Positions 12,735 to 23,663 of a stretch of DNA of 64,000 nucleotides are shown in pieces. Within the stretch, counting starts at the first letter, position 1. Every line of letters begins with the position of its first letter. The stretch covers positions 455,147,731 to 455,211,730 of the forward strand of contig CM062810.1 in the NCBI GenBank assembly GCA_031772625.1. The letters run 5' to 3'. Source of the stretch: Pinus tabuliformis. Taxonomy: Eukaryota > Streptophyta > Pinopsida > Pinales > Pinaceae. The position numbers and the translations under genes are program-made. The notes beneath the pieces were generated by a model. It had not been told where the DNA came from. It was given only the letters and a program-made list of their open reading frames with translations, and searched no databases.

Positions 12735-13063
12735 TGGAGTGGCCGTCAAGTTCGTCGTACCATGAATTTCATCCTTGCAGTGGTTGATGGAGTGTGAACG
12801 ACTTGGGATATGGTTGCAGAGCTTGTTGAAGGTGCGAAGATGTTTCCAATAGCATTCCGACCAAAGGTAAAGTAGGCAGTGGATGCAACACTGGTCATAT
12901 CTGCTTTCCAACGAGGGCTAATGTGCGTAGTATTAGCGACTCTCCCCTCAGTTCCGGCTCGGACAGATATTTTAGATGTTGCACGACCTTTGAAGTTAAA
13001 CCGATGATCTTTTTGCTCATTTGATCACGAAGACCACCTGTATTTGCAGATTGTTTAGCCATT
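12735..13063 (-). pseudogene. Unrecognised coding-like fragment with one frameshift
   Basis: On the minus strand a start codon at 13063 opens a frame beginning MAKQSANTGGLRDQMSKKII, with a basic, helix-like composition. After about 41 codons, at a G-rich spot near 12943, the frame must shift by one base to continue as ISPRWKADMTSVASTAYF and onward to about 12735. The segment is richer in G+C than its surroundings and uses amino acids more like a real protein than the neighbouring chance frames. I do not recognise the family. It could be an exon or processed copy of a host gene with a frameshift, or a piece of an unfamiliar transposon protein. No introns, poly(A) tail or promoter can be assigned. 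Confidence 0.35.
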
Positions 13064-13820
13064 CTGAATGCTTGTTACAGAAGCAAGTCCAGATTATTGA
13101 GCCAAATTATTGAGCCATAGATGAAAGTGTAAACCCCTTAACCCAACCCCTATCCTGATTCCTTATTTTCCTTCCAGGTGATTACCAGGTCGTAATGTTT
13201 GATATGCTGGGCGATAGCTTCGATGTTCGTTAACAGTTGCCTCAGACGCTTCAAACATTAACGTAGATCGTAATGGTTCACATTAAATAGTTGCAATGCC
13301 TATATACATACCACTCGAATACTAGGGGCATAAACCCTTTCGCATGTATAGGAAATTAAAAATACAAAGGTATGGATTTTTCTTTGTCCTTAGAAGCCTC
13401 AGAAGAAGTATCTAGATTCTATATGCAATGCCTGATTAAACCATATTGGAGTATGATAGAATCATTACAGTTTAAATGATAAACAATGAAGTGATATTTG
13501 ACAGCCAGATTAACTAATTTTGAAGTAAAATTCAAGGGGAAACTTCGTTTCGTTACTTGTTTACTGAGTGGCGTGTAAAAAGAGTTGTTGCCTGCAGGAA
13601 AGTTTACCATCATTAAAAATGAAAGGACAAGTCGGTTGAAATTGTAAGCTGCATCATTGCTTTGCTAATGCTAACCAATGTTCTATGGGATGATTTTGGG
13701 TTTAAATTTGAAGTTTAAAATTATATTTCTCATATAAATATATTTTACTATTACAAACAATGAATTATTTAATTTTTTTAATCAAATAAGTTTTAGTTAA
13801 AAATAGATTACAATTATTTT
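13064..13820. other. Unassigned DNA
   Basis: No feature is supported. The minus-strand frame at 13419-13613 shows no motif. Confidence 0.35.
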
Positions 13821-13850
13821 TATATATATATATATATAGATATATATATA
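13821..13850. repeat. (TA)n microsatellite
   Basis: A TA tract with one GA interruption lies immediately upstream of the SINE head. Confidence 0.95.
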
Positions 13851-13853
13851 AAA

Positions 13854-13960
13854 GCCCCAAGGGCTAGCTCAGTTGGTGAAAATCACTGACTAGCCATCGT
13901 GAGGTAGTCATCCTGAGGTCAGGGGCCCATTCTCAGCCTCAGTGAGATTTTTCGATGAAC
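13854..13960 (+). mobile_element. tRNA-derived SINE head
   Basis: The segment opens GCCCCAAGGGCTAGCTCAGT and contains a full RNA polymerase III A box, TAGCTCAGTTGG (13865-13876). This is the pattern of a tRNA-derived SINE head. The expected B box, about 45-55 bases downstream, is degenerate (around GAGGTCAGGGGCCCATTCTC), so internal transcription is probably dead. No cloverleaf or anticodon arm is credible, which argues against a tRNA gene. The body after 13960 is AT-rich and its 3' end is not defined. A (TA)n tract abuts the 5' side, consistent with insertion beside or within a microsatellite. Confidence 0.6.
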
Positions 13961-15570
13961 AATTGAAATTCATCTTATGCTATTGTATGATTGTATTATT
14001 TTTTAAGTGTTTTAATTTTTAATCAAATTTTTTAATTTATGAAGAGTAGGTAAGTGACATTTGGTAACATGTAAAAGAAATAGTAAATAATAGTAGTGCT
14101 ATTAAGTGTATGTCTATATTGTTAAGTTTTAAAAGTGCTCTATGTTGATTCAATCACTTTAGTGAAATTAAATTGTTCAATTAGCAATCTTTCAATAAAA
14201 ATTAATTGTTTTCATCAATCACTAGTAATTGAAGATATAACATTAATGCAATGACAATAGGAGACAATCGTGCACGTACACAAGAGACATTAGACTTGGT
14301 TAAAGATGAGAGAAAACCCCACACTAGGAAAATCCTTTGAATTTCTCCTATTATTAGATTGTCCTAAAATGTTCAACACAGGTTACAATGATCCCATACA
14401 AAAATATCCAACAATATCAACAAGACAATATTAGAAATGTGATCCGAGCAAGAGTTATTTTTGGAAATCTATGGTGAGATGTGGTCAACTATTGAACTAA
14501 AACCCTAGATCATAACTACATGTGGCTCAGATGCTCCAACTGCATGTATGAGCATGTGTTCCTTCAGTTATAACAAAACAATGTTTTTGTGTCAACCTTG
14601 TGGCTCGAACCCAAAAACGCTAATCACATGAGCGAGCTTTGGACCGTGCAATTTTGGACGTGTACGAATCAAACTTCATGAACCAAACTTTAGACCTATA
14701 GGAACCAATCCAATGAAGACAAATAAGAAGAAGAATCTTGATAATGATTTCCAAATGAGTGTCACTTCGCATATATTTATAGGCTTCCAAGGGTGTCAAA
14801 TTTCATGTTAGGGCTTACATTTTTTTTTTGTGCATATGTGGGCTTCAATTCAAAAATACACTTTCCATTGGGTAAATTAAGTGCTTCAAAAGTCAAAATT
14901 GGTCATCTCTAAAAGAGGAATCTAGTCTCATGATTAGAATTTGTCAATGAGGTGCAAAATTAGCACTCCCTTTCAACTAGGTAGAAATTCAAACTATACC
15001 ATCTAAATATCATAGGTATCGTATCATCATATCATGTCTGAGCACTCCTCAACTCTATCTACTAAATAATTCATGAATCTAAAGAAGAAGAATCATCACA
15101 GAGCATCAACTACCATCCTATCATGACAATGAGGAACATCCTATTAGAAACTCTCACTTCATGTCATCTCATAGGGGAGCATATGTCTTCCACCTTATGT
15201 GAAGCAATAGGTGAGATATAATGTCTCGTTTATCCTATTACTTCTTGATTTTCCCAACGATGAAAATCAAGAGTCTTGTGGTAGAACACTTTGCATCATA
15301 ATCAAGCTTGGCTCAGATATGTGACTTACCAAAGGTAAGCATCACACACTGTGAAGCCCTCTCAACCCATTGGCCAAATGCGGAGCTACAATCCCAACAA
15401 GCCCAACATGTGGGTACGGTGAAAACTCAGTTATACTTTACTAGACCAACATGGGGGAGCAACATCTTGCACCCTATGGGTAAAGGATAGGGTTGATATC
15501 CTCTTTTCCATAGATTCCCTAATCCTAGGTGATCTACATCTCAATTCCTCACCCTAGGAGCTAAGACAAG
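13961..15570. other. Unassigned DNA, probably including the decayed 3' LTR of the adjacent Copia relic
   Basis: The Copia relic to the right is on the minus strand, so its 3' LTR should lie here. The phrase GAGAAAACCCCACACTAGGAAAA (14311-14333) resembles the CCCCACA-type motif common near Copia LTR ends. No TG...CA terminus or second LTR could be fixed, so boundaries are not given. Confidence 0.3.
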
Positions 15571-15770
15571 GGGAAGAGCTAGCTTAGTATCCTTGATTAG
15601 TGATGCCCCTTATGAGGAGGGGTTAAATCCATCACTCCAAGTTAGTGTTTAAAGACTAAGAACTTCCCTTCCGGTAAAGCCTTCATGAAAAGTTTTTCAA
15701 TCTTCTCAATTGTTTATATGTGTTGGAGTCTAATGACTCATCACTACACCATGGCTTGAATGTAATGGTA

Positions 15771-16040
15771 TCAAATCTCTATGTGCTTGGACTCATCATG
15801 TAACACAAGATTCTCTACTAAATGGATCCCACTCTTATTATCACAATATATCATTGTAGTGCCTAAGACCCACTCAAACAACCCTCCAAAGATATTTCTC
15901 AATGAAACTGCTTCGTAGCTAGCAATTATATTGGAAATATAATCTACGTATGTGGTACTCAAAGCTATAGACTTACGTTTCTTACTCATCCAATATATCA
16001 TAGCAGATCCAAGGATAGAAAACATCTAGAAGTGTTGTTC
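15771..16040 (-). pseudogene. Copia RNase H domain fragment
   Basis: The minus-strand frame reads MIYWMSKKRKSIALSTTYVD, then IYCDNKSGIHLVENLVLHD and SKHIEI. These are the Copia RNase H hallmarks ISW.SKKQ..VALS, YCDN.S...L..NPV.H and RSKHIEI. RNase H removes the RNA template during minus-strand synthesis. The usual acidic residue after ALSST is altered (TTYVD in place of TEAEY), consistent with decay. It ends the recognisable polyprotein; the short tail follows downstream in other frames. Confidence 0.88.
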
Positions 16041-16199
16041 CTTTCAATAACATTTCCTTCCCATTCAACATCAATATATCCATGTAGTCAAACATCTTCA
16101 ACAAAATATCTCATATGAAGGGTGATCGTCCCACGAAAATATCTCAAAATGTGTTTGGAAGCAACCTAATTTGAATGGAGAGGTTAAGTCATGAATTAA

Positions 16200-16900
16200 A
16201 TCAATGTGTTCACTACATAGCATATGTCTCGATGATTATTCACTACTTAATTGTCTATACTTAGTTGGATTTTCCAAATCCTCTCCTGCAACTTCTCCAC
16301 ATAGCCTCTTGAAATTCATTTCCATCAATTTGGCTGAGCACTTTCATTCCTTCATTCTAAATCTCTCCAACAATTTCACAACATATTTTCCTTGCGAAAG
16401 AAACCTCTCACTAGGCCTTAACCACCCCTCAAGGTCTAGGAAGTAGTGCATGAGTCCAAGGTCCTTCATCTCAAATTAAGAGGCTAGCTCCCTTCTACAC
16501 TCGATCATCACGGGCTCACCACCTGTTAGAAATAGATCAACAACATATAAAACCAAAATCAATGGCATATCTTGGATTACCTTAAATTAGAGGTTGGGAT
16601 CAATATTGCCTCTTGTGAATCCAAGCTTCATTAGGTAACAATCTATGTGGGAAAACCATACTCTAGGTGCTTCCTTCAAACCATACAATGCCTTCTTCAA
16701 GCTACAAACATGTATACTTTGATCCTCTACAAGTCCATGTGGCTTCTCAACATACACTTCTTCTTGTAACATGCAACAAAGGAATGTTCTTTTCACGTCC
16801 ATTTGAAGGGTCCATCCTCGATTTGGAGCAAGGGAAACCATCGAATGAGCATTGTATATCAAGCCACATGATCAAATATATCATCGTAATTTTCTCCCTA
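16200..16900 (-). pseudogene. Copia reverse transcriptase fragment
   Basis: The 16587-16862 minus-strand frame gives LQMDVKRTFLCCMLQEEVYV, then KPHGLVEDQ and SLKKALYGLKEAPRVWF. These match the Copia RT motifs QMDVKTAFL, E.VYM.QP.G and LKK.LYGLKQ.PR.W. Further on (codons at 16536-16547, read on the minus strand) the catalytic box reads YVVD instead of YVDD, losing one metal-binding aspartate, followed by LFLTG. The frame between these blocks is interrupted. The product would have copied element RNA into DNA in the virus-like particle; this copy is inactive. Confidence 0.88.
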
Positions 16901-17145
16901 TTTTAGGGAGAATCCTGAAGGCATGAACCTTGCATTATATTTCTTGATGATTCCATCGATGCCATGTTTGATCTTGAATAGCCATTTTGAAGTCACCAAA
17001 AATTTTCCTTCCAGTCTTGGCACTACATCCCATACATCATTCTTCATAATTGATTCATATTCTTCAACCATAACATCCTTTCAAAAAATTTCTTTCATTG
17101 CTTCTTCAAAGGTGTGAGGATTATCTTGAATCATATTTCTCATAG

Positions 17146-18300
17146 CTATAACATATCCATAGAACCTGCATCGCTTCTTGCTTTCTCTAAAATACCTTCT
17201 GCCGAGAATGTATCTTTCGGTGTCATGTAACATGTCATGAAGCCAAAGTCGCCTCTTCCTAGTAGGGGGATCATAGGGAGGAGGATAGAAGGGGTAGGCT
17301 CCATGGTATCATGTACAATGTCTCTCTCAGATTTAGGCATGGAAGGTCCTTCAAAAATTTCCATATCATCATTCTTCTTATCAAAAAGAGGAGGTGGAGG
17401 AAGGTCCCTTTCTTTCCCAAGGGAAACATCTCCATCAAGCATTACATTATTGCTAATTTCAACCTCCCTTTGACCAGGAATATACATTCTAAATGCTTTT
17501 ATAATCTTCACAATTTCCAACAAATGTACCTTTTCTTCATGTGACTTTGAGTTTGTTCCTTTTCTCCTTCGACAAGTTAAAATATATTGGGAAGCCAAAT
17601 ATATGGAGATCACCAACATTAGGTCTAATATATGTGAATAATTATTCGGGAATTTTCTTATCGAGTGCTTGATGAGGCACCCTATCTTAAACGTATATAG
17701 TTTCATTAATAGCTTCTTCCCAAAGAATCTTTGACAACTTTTGATAATGGGGCATGGCATGTGAAGCTTCTACAATATACCTGTTCTTTATTTTGACTAT
17801 AATTCCATTTTGGTCAGAAATATAGGGAACAATTTTCTCTTTATTGATGCCTCTCTCTACAATTGTGAGACATGAAGATCTTAATTTGCTTCCATGTTTG
17901 ATTTTCAACCAAAGCCTTTAAATTTTTGAATAAATCAAAGGCCTTAACCTTATGATTCAATTAATATATCCATTTCTTCCTTGAGAAATTATCAATGAAG
18001 GTAATGTAAAAAAGATGACCACCAAGAGAGTGTATGGTTACGAACCACATATGGCAGAATGGATGAGTTGGAGGATGTTATTTTTCTTGTCCTCACTAGA
18101 GGGGAAATGGTCCCCTTGTCTTCTTTACAATGGATCATCTAAGACATACTCCATAGTGTTGTCCTTGAACATTGGGAATTTCAGAGACCAATTTCTTCGA
18201 TTTCGGAATAGTATCATAATTTAGATTGGCCAATCTTCGGTGCCATTTATCGCTTTGACGATTAGTATCATGGAAAAATGGTAGAAGAGGTCTTCTACTA
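17146..18300 (-). pseudogene. Copia integrase region
   Basis: Minus-strand frames at 17687-17908 and 17146-17760 carry KNRYIVEASHAMPHYQKL, IKAFRMYIPGQREVEISNNV and LGKERDLPPPP. These correspond to the second half of the Copia integrase core (NRYIVEAA.AML) and the linker that precedes RT (KAYRIYIP..R.V..SRDV.FDE). Upstream, LVENQTWKQIKI near 17900 (with SHNCRER just downstream) and a long zone to 18300 hold the rest of the integrase in several frames. The protein would have inserted element cDNA into chromosomes. Stops and shifts occur throughout. Confidence 0.8.
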
Positions 18301-18315
18301 ACCCTCTAGAGTCCT

Positions 18316-18640
18316 TCAAATATATACCATAATGTGAATGCATCTTTCATAGGGGATCCCATAGACCAAGTGAGTATTTTTCCGTTGATGAAGGCAACCT
18401 TGCAAATAAAGTATAAATACCAAATTATTCTTCAACATTTGCTCATACATCACATCATGAAGCAAAACAGCTTCCCCATAGTCCAAACGAAATTTAACAT
18501 GACACAACCCTTTAACAGGATGAGTGGAGTTGTCTCCATGAATAATTTTCAAACTTGAATCCCTCTCCACCAAATGGAAAACATCCTTATACCGAGAGAA
18601 ATGATGATATGCCCCACTATCAACCAACTAACTATACCAA
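18316..18640 (-). pseudogene. Copia protease / pre-integrase fragment
   Basis: The minus-strand frame starts MVDSGAYHHFSRYKDVFHLV and continues with HGDNSTHPVKG and LLHDVMYEQMLKNNLVF. DSGA is the aspartic protease active-site motif of Copia polyproteins (DSGAS.H), and GD.....V.G...V and L..V.YVP.L..NL mark the following pre-integrase region. The frame ends in unrelated residues, and flanking parts fall in other frames. The protease would have matured Gag and Pol. Confidence 0.88.
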
Positions 18641-18965
18641 CTATCTGAAGGAGAGCAATTAAAAAGTACATAAATAAGAATATATTTAGATTGATTTGCA
18701 ACACTACTTTCATACCTTGTGTTTCTTGACTTCTTTTGAGGACAATGGTCTTCTTCATGATCATTTGAAGAATCTCTTCTTCTTCTTTCATTTTTTCCAT
18801 TATGATAATTCCTTTGATCATCTCTTCTTCTGTGATTATTAAACTTGTTGTTGTTGCTTCTAACATTGTCTCATGGACCATCGTTCTTCTCATAGAAATC
18901 TCGAGCATAGTTACATTTCTTGTGACAATTGTAAAATTCGATGTGATATTCTTCTCTTTCATTCA
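18641..18965 (-). pseudogene. Decayed Copia gag C-terminal region
   Basis: A 137-codon minus-strand frame (18549-18962) overlaps the place where the zinc knuckle should be, but it appears to be out of register: it is Met/Ile/Glu-rich with no CCHC motif. In shifted frames, fragments such as FYNCHKKCNYARDF and CHKKC can be pieced together, consistent with a damaged knuckle. Assignment rests mainly on position directly upstream of protease. Confidence 0.5.
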
Positions 18966-19500
18966 TTCTCTTAAACTTTTAAGGAGGAGGATTTTTATAC
19001 ACTTCCCTATGAGACTAAAAAAAAATCCAAAAGTACAAAAATAATATTTCCATAAACACCTAAATATCACATGAATTGAGGAAATCTACAAAGATATTTT
19101 ACTATTCAAAATAAGATTACAATGTTCACTTGTCCCTTCCACGAGACAACTTCCAAAATACCAAAGGTCAATTACAATAAGACTCGATGATTCTTCTATT
19201 TCTATCTATGACTATTTATATATTTATGACATCCAAAACCCTAACTACTAGTGATCCCTTGCATAATACACGTTAACCACTTTATTTATTAACTATGGCC
19301 TATTTATAACTAATTTTGGTCCATTTCTATAATGTTGGTCAACCATTTACAATTATTATTAATCTCGATAACTTCTTACGCGTTTTATTAACTCAACTAA
19401 CTAACTATGAGTCTCACTTTGCCCCTTAGGCTTATTAAATAAATAAAGGGGTTAGGGTTGGACCCTCACTTGCCCTTCCCCATCAAAAGCAACATTATCC
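18966..19500. other. Junction DNA, possible 3' LTR remnant of Gypsy relic G
   Basis: The block around 19240-19300 (ACGTTAACCACTTTATTTATT, then ACTATGGCC) resembles the arms of the palindromic element at 45025-45743 (GGTTAACCACCTTATTTATT, then ACTATGGCCC). Since G lies on the minus strand immediately to the right, this is where its 3' LTR should be. Ends cannot be fixed. Confidence 0.35.
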
Positions 19501-20990
19501 TTCAGGTCCGAGTTGCGGAAACTACTAAAGAATAGGGGTTAGTTCCCATGTTGCATCTTATGAAGAGTTGTCTTTCCACTTGATGAAGATTTCATTGATC
19601 GTGGGGCTCTGGAGATGTCATTCGTGAGTATCGAGGACCTATTGAGTTTGGAGCCCAAGTGAGACTTCCTCATCCAATTATGGCAGACTTTTTTGAATGT
19701 GCCAATAGTCCCCACAACCTTATTAAGGAAAGATACATGGAAGACTAGGTGGATTTTTGAAGTAGCTAGCAAGGACAGTTTCTAAGTGATCTCTCCTATA
19801 TGTTGAAGCACCTGATAGGGCCCATAAAATTTTGTTGCTAGTTTCTCGAAGCCCTTTTCTTTGAGAGAGGTTTTCCTATGTGGTTGGAGTCACAAGAAAA
19901 CATGACCACCTACTTGAAATGATCGCTCGGAATGATGTAAGTCAACATGTTTCTTCATTCTATTCTGATCTTGATGTATATTATCATTGAGATAAATGAT
20001 CAATACGACATAATTATTCTAGAGGAGATAGTCAATTTACTATACCTTGGAACATCTAGGGATATAAGAAGCTCGCTAAGGTGGGAGTTGGCCATACACT
20101 GCCTCATATGGAATACTTTTGGTGGCTTCATGATAGTTAGTATTATGCCACCATTTAGTTAAATGTATCTAATGTACCCATTGATGTTGCTTGTTTGAAG
20201 TGAAGCACTACAGACAGACCTCCAAACATTTGTTGATTTCTTTTGTTTGACCATTAGTTTGAGGATGATAATATGTACTTAGTTCGAGTTACATACCCTG
20301 TAGCTTAGAAATTTCTACCAAAATAAGTTGGTGAAATTCGGATCTCAATGAGACATAATAGAAATTGGTAGGCCATGCAGTTTGAAGATTTGGGCCATGA
20401 AAACTTGAGCCATCAACGTTGGGGTAAATCAGTGTGCTAGCACACAAAATTGAGTAGATTTGAAAAGTCTTTCAAAAACCTCCATGATGAATAATTTTTT
20501 TCCTCACTTTGGGAGACTTGTAACGAAATCCATGGAAACATTTCTCTTGACAGAAGTAGGGAGTGGAAATGGTTGTAAGATTCAATGTAGCATGGTTCTT
20601 TCCTCTTTGTTGCAGTTCCATACATCACATTCAACTACAAAAGTGATAATTTCATTCTTCATTCCTATCGAAAAGAAAGAGTGGCATGCTTGTGCAGAAG
20701 TCCTTTGAATTCATGAATGTCCTATGACCTGAGAAAAGTGCAACTCTTCCAAGATGCTAGTTTTGAGGAATAGAACTACCCAATCCTTGTAGCGAAGAAC
20801 CTCATCCTTCCAAGAGAAGGCCTCTTAGGAATTAGGATATTCTTTTAATATATTAATGAGTTGGGAAAAAGAGAGGTGGGATAAACATTCACGATGGGCC
20901 TTGTTATACAAGATTTATGATTGCGGACAAAATTATCTCACCTAGGTGGATGGTTAACCTACAACAACAAAGAGACAAGGAACCCAATGA
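19500..20990 (-). pseudogene. Ty3/Gypsy pol relic G: integrase and C-terminal region
   Basis: On the minus strand, KIHLVFHVSFLNKVVG (19539-19772 frame) matches the integrase C-terminal block of plant Gypsy chromoviruses (LHPVFHVSCLKK). Right to left from about 20700, separate frames give REMFPWISLQVSQSEEKNYS, a shifted copy of the VSMDFITGLPKSEG region of the integrase core. Then come RDPKFTNLFWQKF-like and TNLFWQKFQATGY pieces that match SDRDPIFTS.FWQ.L. Every block is in a different frame or interrupted, and the catalytic triad cannot be confirmed. RNase H sequence may extend to about 21000. This is a very old insertion lying just left of element A. Confidence 0.72.
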
Positions 20991-21368
20991 TTTTCATTAA
21001 TGGAAAAAGATGATTGAGTGAGGCCTACCTAGAATCCTTCAACCAAATTGATCCTTCTTTATATTGGAAGCTCCAATTCCAACTCTTAATGCCAGAATTA
21101 GAACATGCACGGTTAGGTAACACAAGCCAAGAAACTACATGATGTACGTAGTATAATCTAAGTACTTCATTCAATAGATCAATAGGATATTGAAATAAGT
21201 GAAATAACAATATCACATATAGGAAAAAAATGAATTATTTGAATTAATATAAATGGAAGCATATTACAACCATAAGTAGTAGTTGATCTTGTAGTAGAGT
21301 TCCTCCAAGTTGTTGATTTGTCCGCTCTTTGTCACAATATTCACCTCTAATCACCCTAAATGCATGAG

Positions 21369-22410
21369 TGTTATAGAAATTTTTATGCCCTACAACTCCA
21401 AGCATGAAATGTCCATAAACCAAGGGCTCCTAAGTCCCTAAAAGTGTTGTTCTAACCCCTAAAGGAAGAAGGTCAACAGATTACAGCTTCTCCCAAAAGT
21501 TATCCATGAAAAACCACTCAAAATTGGTCAAAAAAGGATCATTGCAGCTGCTCCACTGGCTAGGTGCGTTGCATCTCACCCAAATGCACTGTGAGGGTGC
21601 GTTGCATTTCAAAACTCCCTTTTGTGGGGTGCGATGGGTGAGAAATGACAAATGGCAGTGTCATTCTGCGAGGTGGAGAGGCAATGGAAGCTTCCAGAAT
21701 CTTCTCCTGTGACACTTGCCTCACTGAATTCGACGAAGGATGAGTAAGAGACCCTCAGTCTCCAAGTGGAAGCAAGAACTGACAAAGAGAAGACACTAAT
21801 CAAATCACAAGCTGACTCATCCTCCTTACAGATATCTATATATGGATCCCTCATCCCAGAGATCCAGAGGCTGGAATTTTGCGTATTGTAAGGAATTGTT
21901 GTTGGTTTCTAGAGACAAACATGAGATTGTTGGGTGATCTATGCTTTGTTGGAGGTGAGGAGGGGCTTCTTTGCTGGGAGGTTGATGGTGGGTCGGAACC
22001 ACTGGTTGTAACTCTTCCTGGATCTTTTCTTGTTTATCAATAAAAGCTATTTGAGTTCTCCTCCATGCTTTTGTATCATTGATTCTTGTTACATTTGTAT
22101 GGTTAACTTAAATCTGATCCTAAGTTGTTTATGAATATAGATCCATGTCTGTGTATAGTGCTATTCTTCTGTGATCTTTCAGGTACTTTGTGAAGCTGGG
22201 CATGCTAGTGAGCAGGTAGCTGGAGACTATCAAAGAAGAGAGGGATCAAATCAAAGGATTAGCGCAAGACACAGGTTGGTTCTTTCTATTCCTCTCTATC
22301 TATAATTCATAAAGGAGATACAAAAGTAGGTTTTCTCTGTTTGTTTCTAAGGTAGCTGTCACACCTTAGTGGGATAGAGCAGTTCTAAATAGACACTTTT
22401 CCCTGTAAAA
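21369..22410 (+). repeat. 5' LTR of element A
   Basis: Begins TGTTATAGAAATTTTTATGC and ends CCCTGTAAAA, where the 3' LTR reads CCCTATAACA. The terminal CA has therefore mutated to AA. A TATA box (ATCTATATATGG) lies near 21834-21845. It is preceded by the target-site duplication ATGAG and followed by the primer-binding site. Confidence 0.95.
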
Positions 22411-22413
22411 AAA

Positions 22414-22431
22414 TGGCGACTCTGCTGGGGA
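22414..22431 (+). other. Primer-binding site of element A
   Basis: TGGCGACTCTGCTGGGGA starts 3 bp inside the 5' LTR. It differs from the B site at one base (T for C). It belongs to the non-Met primer class seen in Tat/Ogre-like elements. Confidence 0.85.
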
Positions 22432-23663
22432 CTGTCTAATTAGTTTGTTTGTGTATCATTCTTTATTGTTTGTTTCATAAACTTATAACTAGCATTCGAA
22501 CTACATTTTCCATAACAAGTGAAAAGTAGATAACTGCTGCTTCAATCCATTCACTGGATCTATTTATGATTTAAACAGCTGATTCACAAACTATCTGATT
22601 GCCCTTGTGATAGCTCTTAGATCCTCCTTAGATCTACCCCTGATTGTTGCATTACTGATTTCTTTTTACTCGGCCAAAAGCCAAGGACTGAACTGCAAAA
22701 TGTGACCCGGAACCCGGACAGAGTCTCGTTTCTGGCCCAGCGCAGGTACTATTCAGAGATTCTGAATTTCAGCGGACTTCCCGAAGGGACAACCTGCGCT
22801 GCATTTCAGATTCTCTGTGTTACAGGTGCGCTGATCAGACTAGCTCTGTGCAGCTGTGGTTCCTGTCATTCATTCTTTCCAGTTCTATCCCTGAATTTTG
22901 CTGCCTGTGATCAGTATATGTTTGTTTGAAACCTCTTTTCCTTGTTGTTATTCTACCTCCTTTGTACAAAAGAATTGTATATGTTTTTGTGTGTTTGTTG
23001 AGTTGTTTACAGTTTTCCTTTGCAAAAGTAGCATAGGCGTACTGTCGTCCTTTGATTTGAATATGCCGCGAGTGTCGATTTCGATCATAGGAGAAAGTTT
23101 GATTGTTGTTGATGGTCGATTATCCTATTACTATTGCCTTTGGTCTGAATTTGTAATTTTCTAGTGTCAAGAACGAGTGTTCATTTCAAAATCGTAAGGT
23201 GTCGTAATCATCTCTGTTTTTGATTTCGAAAAAGAGCTTGTTTATATTCGTCGCTTGAAAAGAAATTCAGATTTGTACATCAACTTTCTTTTTAGCATCA
23301 ATACTAAGAAAGTCGAAAACAAATACATGCACGTGCATTTGCATATAGACAGTCTGTTTGTCTTGATTTAGGAAAGTGCATTTACAGTGTGCTCTTTGCT
23401 CTTTGTGAAAAGATTCTGTCTTTCTTTTCCCTAGTAGCTAGGATTTTCATTGCACAAAAGAGATAAAAAGTTTGTTTATCATCTTTAGATTGGATTTTAG
23501 GAATTACATCTACATCTCATGGTGAACCCGAAAGGCAAACTTCATAAACAAGATCAACTTAAAATAAATTCAATGAATCTAACAACGCTTTGGAACTTAA
23601 CGCACAACATTTAGAGGTCTAGGCTAGAGACGTATTTCGGCGTCGTAAAACCTGGTAACTGTT
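22432..23663 (+). other. Element A leader, first part (up to the B insertion)
   Basis: Non-coding leader homologous to the B leader at 24726-25943. Similarity is modest near the primer site and rises toward 23480-23650, where phrases such as AACGCTTTGGAACTTAACGC and GGTCTAGGCTAGAGACGT match closely. It breaks at CTGTT (23659-23663), the target site of element B, and resumes at 31562. Confidence 0.85.

Larger units (their letters stand above)
15570..18965 (-). mobile_element. Ty1/Copia retrotransposon relic, gag to RNase H, no defined LTRs
   Basis: Reading right to left on the minus strand, the order is a gag zinc-knuckle zone, protease, integrase, reverse transcriptase and RNase H, which is diagnostic of Copia. 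Frames are broken many times. The pol tail appears near 15600-15690 as KALPEGKFLVFKH followed by a shifted LGVMDLTPP. No intact LTR or target-site duplication was found, and sequence upstream of gag (beyond about 18965) is not recognisable. This is an old, truncated, non-functional copy. Confidence 0.85.

Noticed and set aside
13854-13930. A tRNA gene, because of the strong A box.
   Set aside because: There is no cloverleaf, the B box is degenerate and the flanks look like a SINE body.
17237-17544. Two plus-strand frames of 77-78 codons opposite the Copia integrase linker.
   Set aside because: They are antisense shadows of the clear minus-strand Copia frame.
18549-18962. A 137-codon minus-strand frame upstream of Copia protease, Met/Ile/Glu-rich.
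   Set aside because: It is out of register with the expected gag zinc knuckle; only the position, not this peptide, supports gag.
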